64,000 nucleotides of DNA from Selenomonas sp. (GTDB taxonomy: Bacteria > Bacillota > Negativicutes > Selenomonadales > Selenomonadaceae): contig NZ_JALFCU010000118.1 in assembly GCF_022771645.1 (NCBI RefSeq), forward strand, positions 1 through 64,000, in the 5' to 3' direction. Of this stretch, positions 62,384-64,000 are shown piece after piece. The number at the start of each line of letters is the position of its first letter. The stretch's first letter is position 1. A program made the translations under genes and the position numbers. The notes below the pieces were generated by a model. It ran no database searches, was not told the origin of the DNA, and worked only from the letters and a program-made list of their open reading frames with translations.

Positions 62384-62419
62384 CCAGATCATTTCATTAT
62401 TTTTTGGAGGGACAGTTTT

Positions 62420-64000
62420 ATGAGAAAGTATGAACTGCTCGCGGCGGACATCGTGAAGCTCGTCGGCGGCAAGGACAACGTCATTTCGCTGACGCATTGC
62501 ATCACGCGCCTGCGTTTCCGGCTGAAGGACGAGGGCAAGGCGCAGGATGACGCGCTGAAGGCGCTATCTGGCGTCGTGACGGTCGTGAAGAACGCCGGAC
62601 AATATCAGGTCGTCATCGGCAACGCCGTCGGCGACGTCTACGACGAGATCGTAGCCTCGCAAGGCATCGAGGGCGCGGGCGGCGCAGCAGCGGACGATGA
62701 CGGGGCAAAGAAGGACATGAGCCTCCTCGACCGCTTCATCGACCTCGTGTCCGGCGTGTTCCAGCCCGTGCTCGGCGTGCTCGCCGCGAGCGGCATGATC
62801 AAAGGTCTCACGGCGCTGCTTGGGGCGCTCAGCATCATCGACCCGAAAGGCGGCACGGCTCAGATGATGAACATCGTCGGAGATGCGTTCTTCTTCTTCC
62901 TGCCTGTCATGCTCGCATATACGGCAGCGAAGAAGTTCCGGATGAATCCGTTTGCGGCCATGACGGTCGGAGCGGCGCTCGTCTATCCGAGCCTCGCACA
63001 GATTATGGGCGGCGCGCCGCTGTACACGCTGTTTGCGGGTACGCCGTTCGCCTCTGCCGTGCATATCGAGTTCCTCGGCATCCCCGTGCTGCTCATGAAC
63101 TACGCATCGAGCGTCATCCCCGCCATCGTCGCCGTCTACTTTGGCGCGAAGGTCGAGCATTTCTTCGCCCGCGTCATCCCGACGGTCATCAAAGGCTTCT
63201 TCGTGCCGTTCTGCACGCTGCTCGTCGTCATCCCGCTGACGCTCATGGTCGTCGGCCCGGTCGCGACGTGGGCCGGCCAGCTCGTCGGCGCGGCGGCCAT
63301 GGCGATTTACGATGTGAGTCCCGTCATTTCCGGCCTCTTCATCGGCGGCTTCTGGCAGATTTTCGTCATGTTTGGCCTGCATTGGGGCTTCGTTCCCGTC
63401 ATGCTGAACAACATCGCCGTCTACGGCTACGATCCGCTCGTCGTCACGATGTTCGGCGCAACGTTCGCGCAGATCGGCGTCGTGCTCGCCATCCTGATCC
63501 GCACGAAAGACCAGGGCCTCCGCTCGCTTTCCATTCCTGCATTCATCTCCGGCGTGTTCGGCGTCACGGAGCCTGCCATCTACGGCGTCACGCTCCCGCG
63601 CAAAAAATATTTCGTCCTGTCGTGCGTGGCGGCCGGTGTCGGCGGCGCACTCGTCGCGTTTTTCGAAATCCACATTTACATGTATGGCGGCCTCGGCATC
63701 TTCGAGTATCCATGCTTTGTCGATCCTGCGACGGGCGACCTCACAGGCATGTACAACGGCATGATCGTCTCGTTGGTCTCGTTCGTGCTCGGTTTCCTGC
63801 TCGCGTTCCCGGTGTACCGCGATGAGGTGAAAGAAGCCACGTCGCTCGCCGTTACGACGACGGATGAAAAAACGAACGCCGTCCAGCGCGAAATCCTCGC
63901 CGCGCCGGTCGCTGGCAAGGTCGTGCCGCTCGCAAATGTCCCGGACGAAGCGTTCTCCGCCGGCATCCTCGGCAAAGGCATCGCCATCGAGCCATCGGTT
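62420..64000 (+). CDS. bglP: Beta-glucoside-type PTS permease, EIIBC(A), partial at window end
   Basis: At least 527 residues. The EIIB domain carries the phospho-Cys in SLTHCITRLRFRLKD. The EIIC membrane domain has GVFQPVLGVLAASGMIKGL, FGLHWGFVPVML and SGVFGVTEPAIYGVTLP. An EIIA(Glc)-like domain is just beginning (REILAAPVAGKVVPL) when the window ends. It imports and phosphorylates a beta-glucoside-like sugar (specificity inferred from family). ATG 62420 follows GGAGGGAC. Controlled by tandem RATs and therefore by LicT. Confidence 0.93.
   Translation, partial: MRKYELLAADIVKLVGGKDNVISLTHCITRLRFRLKDEGKAQDDALKALSGVVTVVKNAGQYQVVIGNAVGDVYDEIVASQGIEGAGGAAADDDGAKKDMSLLDRFIDLVSGVFQPVLGVLAASGMIKGLTALLGALSIIDPKGGTAQMMNIVGDAFFFFLPVMLAYTAAKKFRMNPFAAMTVGAALVYPSLAQIMGGAPLYTLFAGTPFASAVHIEFLGIPVLLMNYASSVIPAIVAVYFGAKVEHFFARVIPTVIKGFFVPFCTLLVVIPLTLMVVGPVATWAGQLVGAAAMAIYDVSPVISGLFIGGFWQIFVMFGLHWGFVPVMLNNIAVYGYDPLVVTMFGATFAQIGVVLAILIRTKDQGLRSLSIPAFISGVFGVTEPAIYGVTLPRKKYFVLSCVAAGVGGALVAFFEIHIYMYGGLGIFEYPCFVDPATGDLTGMYNGMIVSLVSFVLGFLLAFPVYRDEVKEATSLAVTTTDEKTNAVQREILAAPVAGKVVPLANVPDEAFSAGILGKGIAIEPSV

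Overview
The window reads as chromosome of a diderm Firmicute, most likely a member of the Selenomonadaceae (Selenomonas/Mitsuokella-like; inference). It is GC-rich. It combines Firmicutes-type modules (SUF system with SufU, rapZ-glmR-whiA, a SpoVD/PBP2-like protein with PASTA, LicT-type antitermination) with outer-membrane features: an SLH-domain porin ending in Phe and a TibC-like autotransporter heptosyltransferase. No rRNA, tRNA, CRISPR array or complete IS element was seen. No gene-free stretch exceeds about 300 bases.

Layout. 1-5.1 kb: a decayed Rpn-type gene, a heptosyltransferase and a large periplasmic-sensor/EAL protein. 5.2-10.1 kb: sufCBDSU operon from a near-consensus promoter. 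10.1-13.1 kb: PhzF, a mntA/hepT pair and a dicarboxylate symporter behind a leader hairpin. 13.2-17.3 kb: PBP, an acidic hypothetical protein and two tandem Cof-type HAD phosphatases. 17.5-21.8 kb: rapZ-glmR-whiA plus a polysaccharide deacetylase, separated by copies of a palindromic repeat. 21.9-29.8 kb: a secreted hypothetical protein, an MFS pump, ACT/UPF0210, nth, GNAT, DUF438 and a second MNT/HEPT pair. 30-38.3 kb: FliB-like, AEC carrier, trpS, a Zn/Cd P-type ATPase with a C-terminal HMA domain, and secA. 38.3-47.5 kb: prfB and a long envelope run (DUF2993, DUF5693, csaB, ftsE, ftsX, envC-like M23, ctpA). 47.5-52.2 kb: an accessory stretch of secreted proteins with an intact and a frameshifted paralogous zinc metallopeptidase. 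52.3-58.2 kb: pyrK-pyrD, hicAB, a DUF362 ferredoxin-like protein, a SstT-like symporter and a Nudix hydrolase. 58.2-64 kb: a LicT/PTS sugar locus.

The most unusual region is 58.2-62.4 kb. Four sequences match the ribonucleic antiterminator (RAT) of BglG/LicT systems, with the same compensatory base-pair change in each. They precede licT, an SLH-porin and a beta-glucoside-type PTS permease; the permease leader carries two. licT has no stop codon of its own: its frame runs through the second RAT into the porin, and it lacks the end of PRD2. Next to the porin and PTS starts, the 3' half of the RAT can instead pair with the Shine-Dalgarno sequence. This suggests that outer-membrane entry (porin) and inner-membrane uptake (PTS) are co-controlled by an RNA switch acting partly on translation (inference).

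Other recurring features are a palindromic repeat family (six intergenic copies), widespread extended -10 promoters (TGnTATACT type), frequent TTG/GTG starts, and three toxin-antitoxin modules (two MNT/HEPT, one HicAB).
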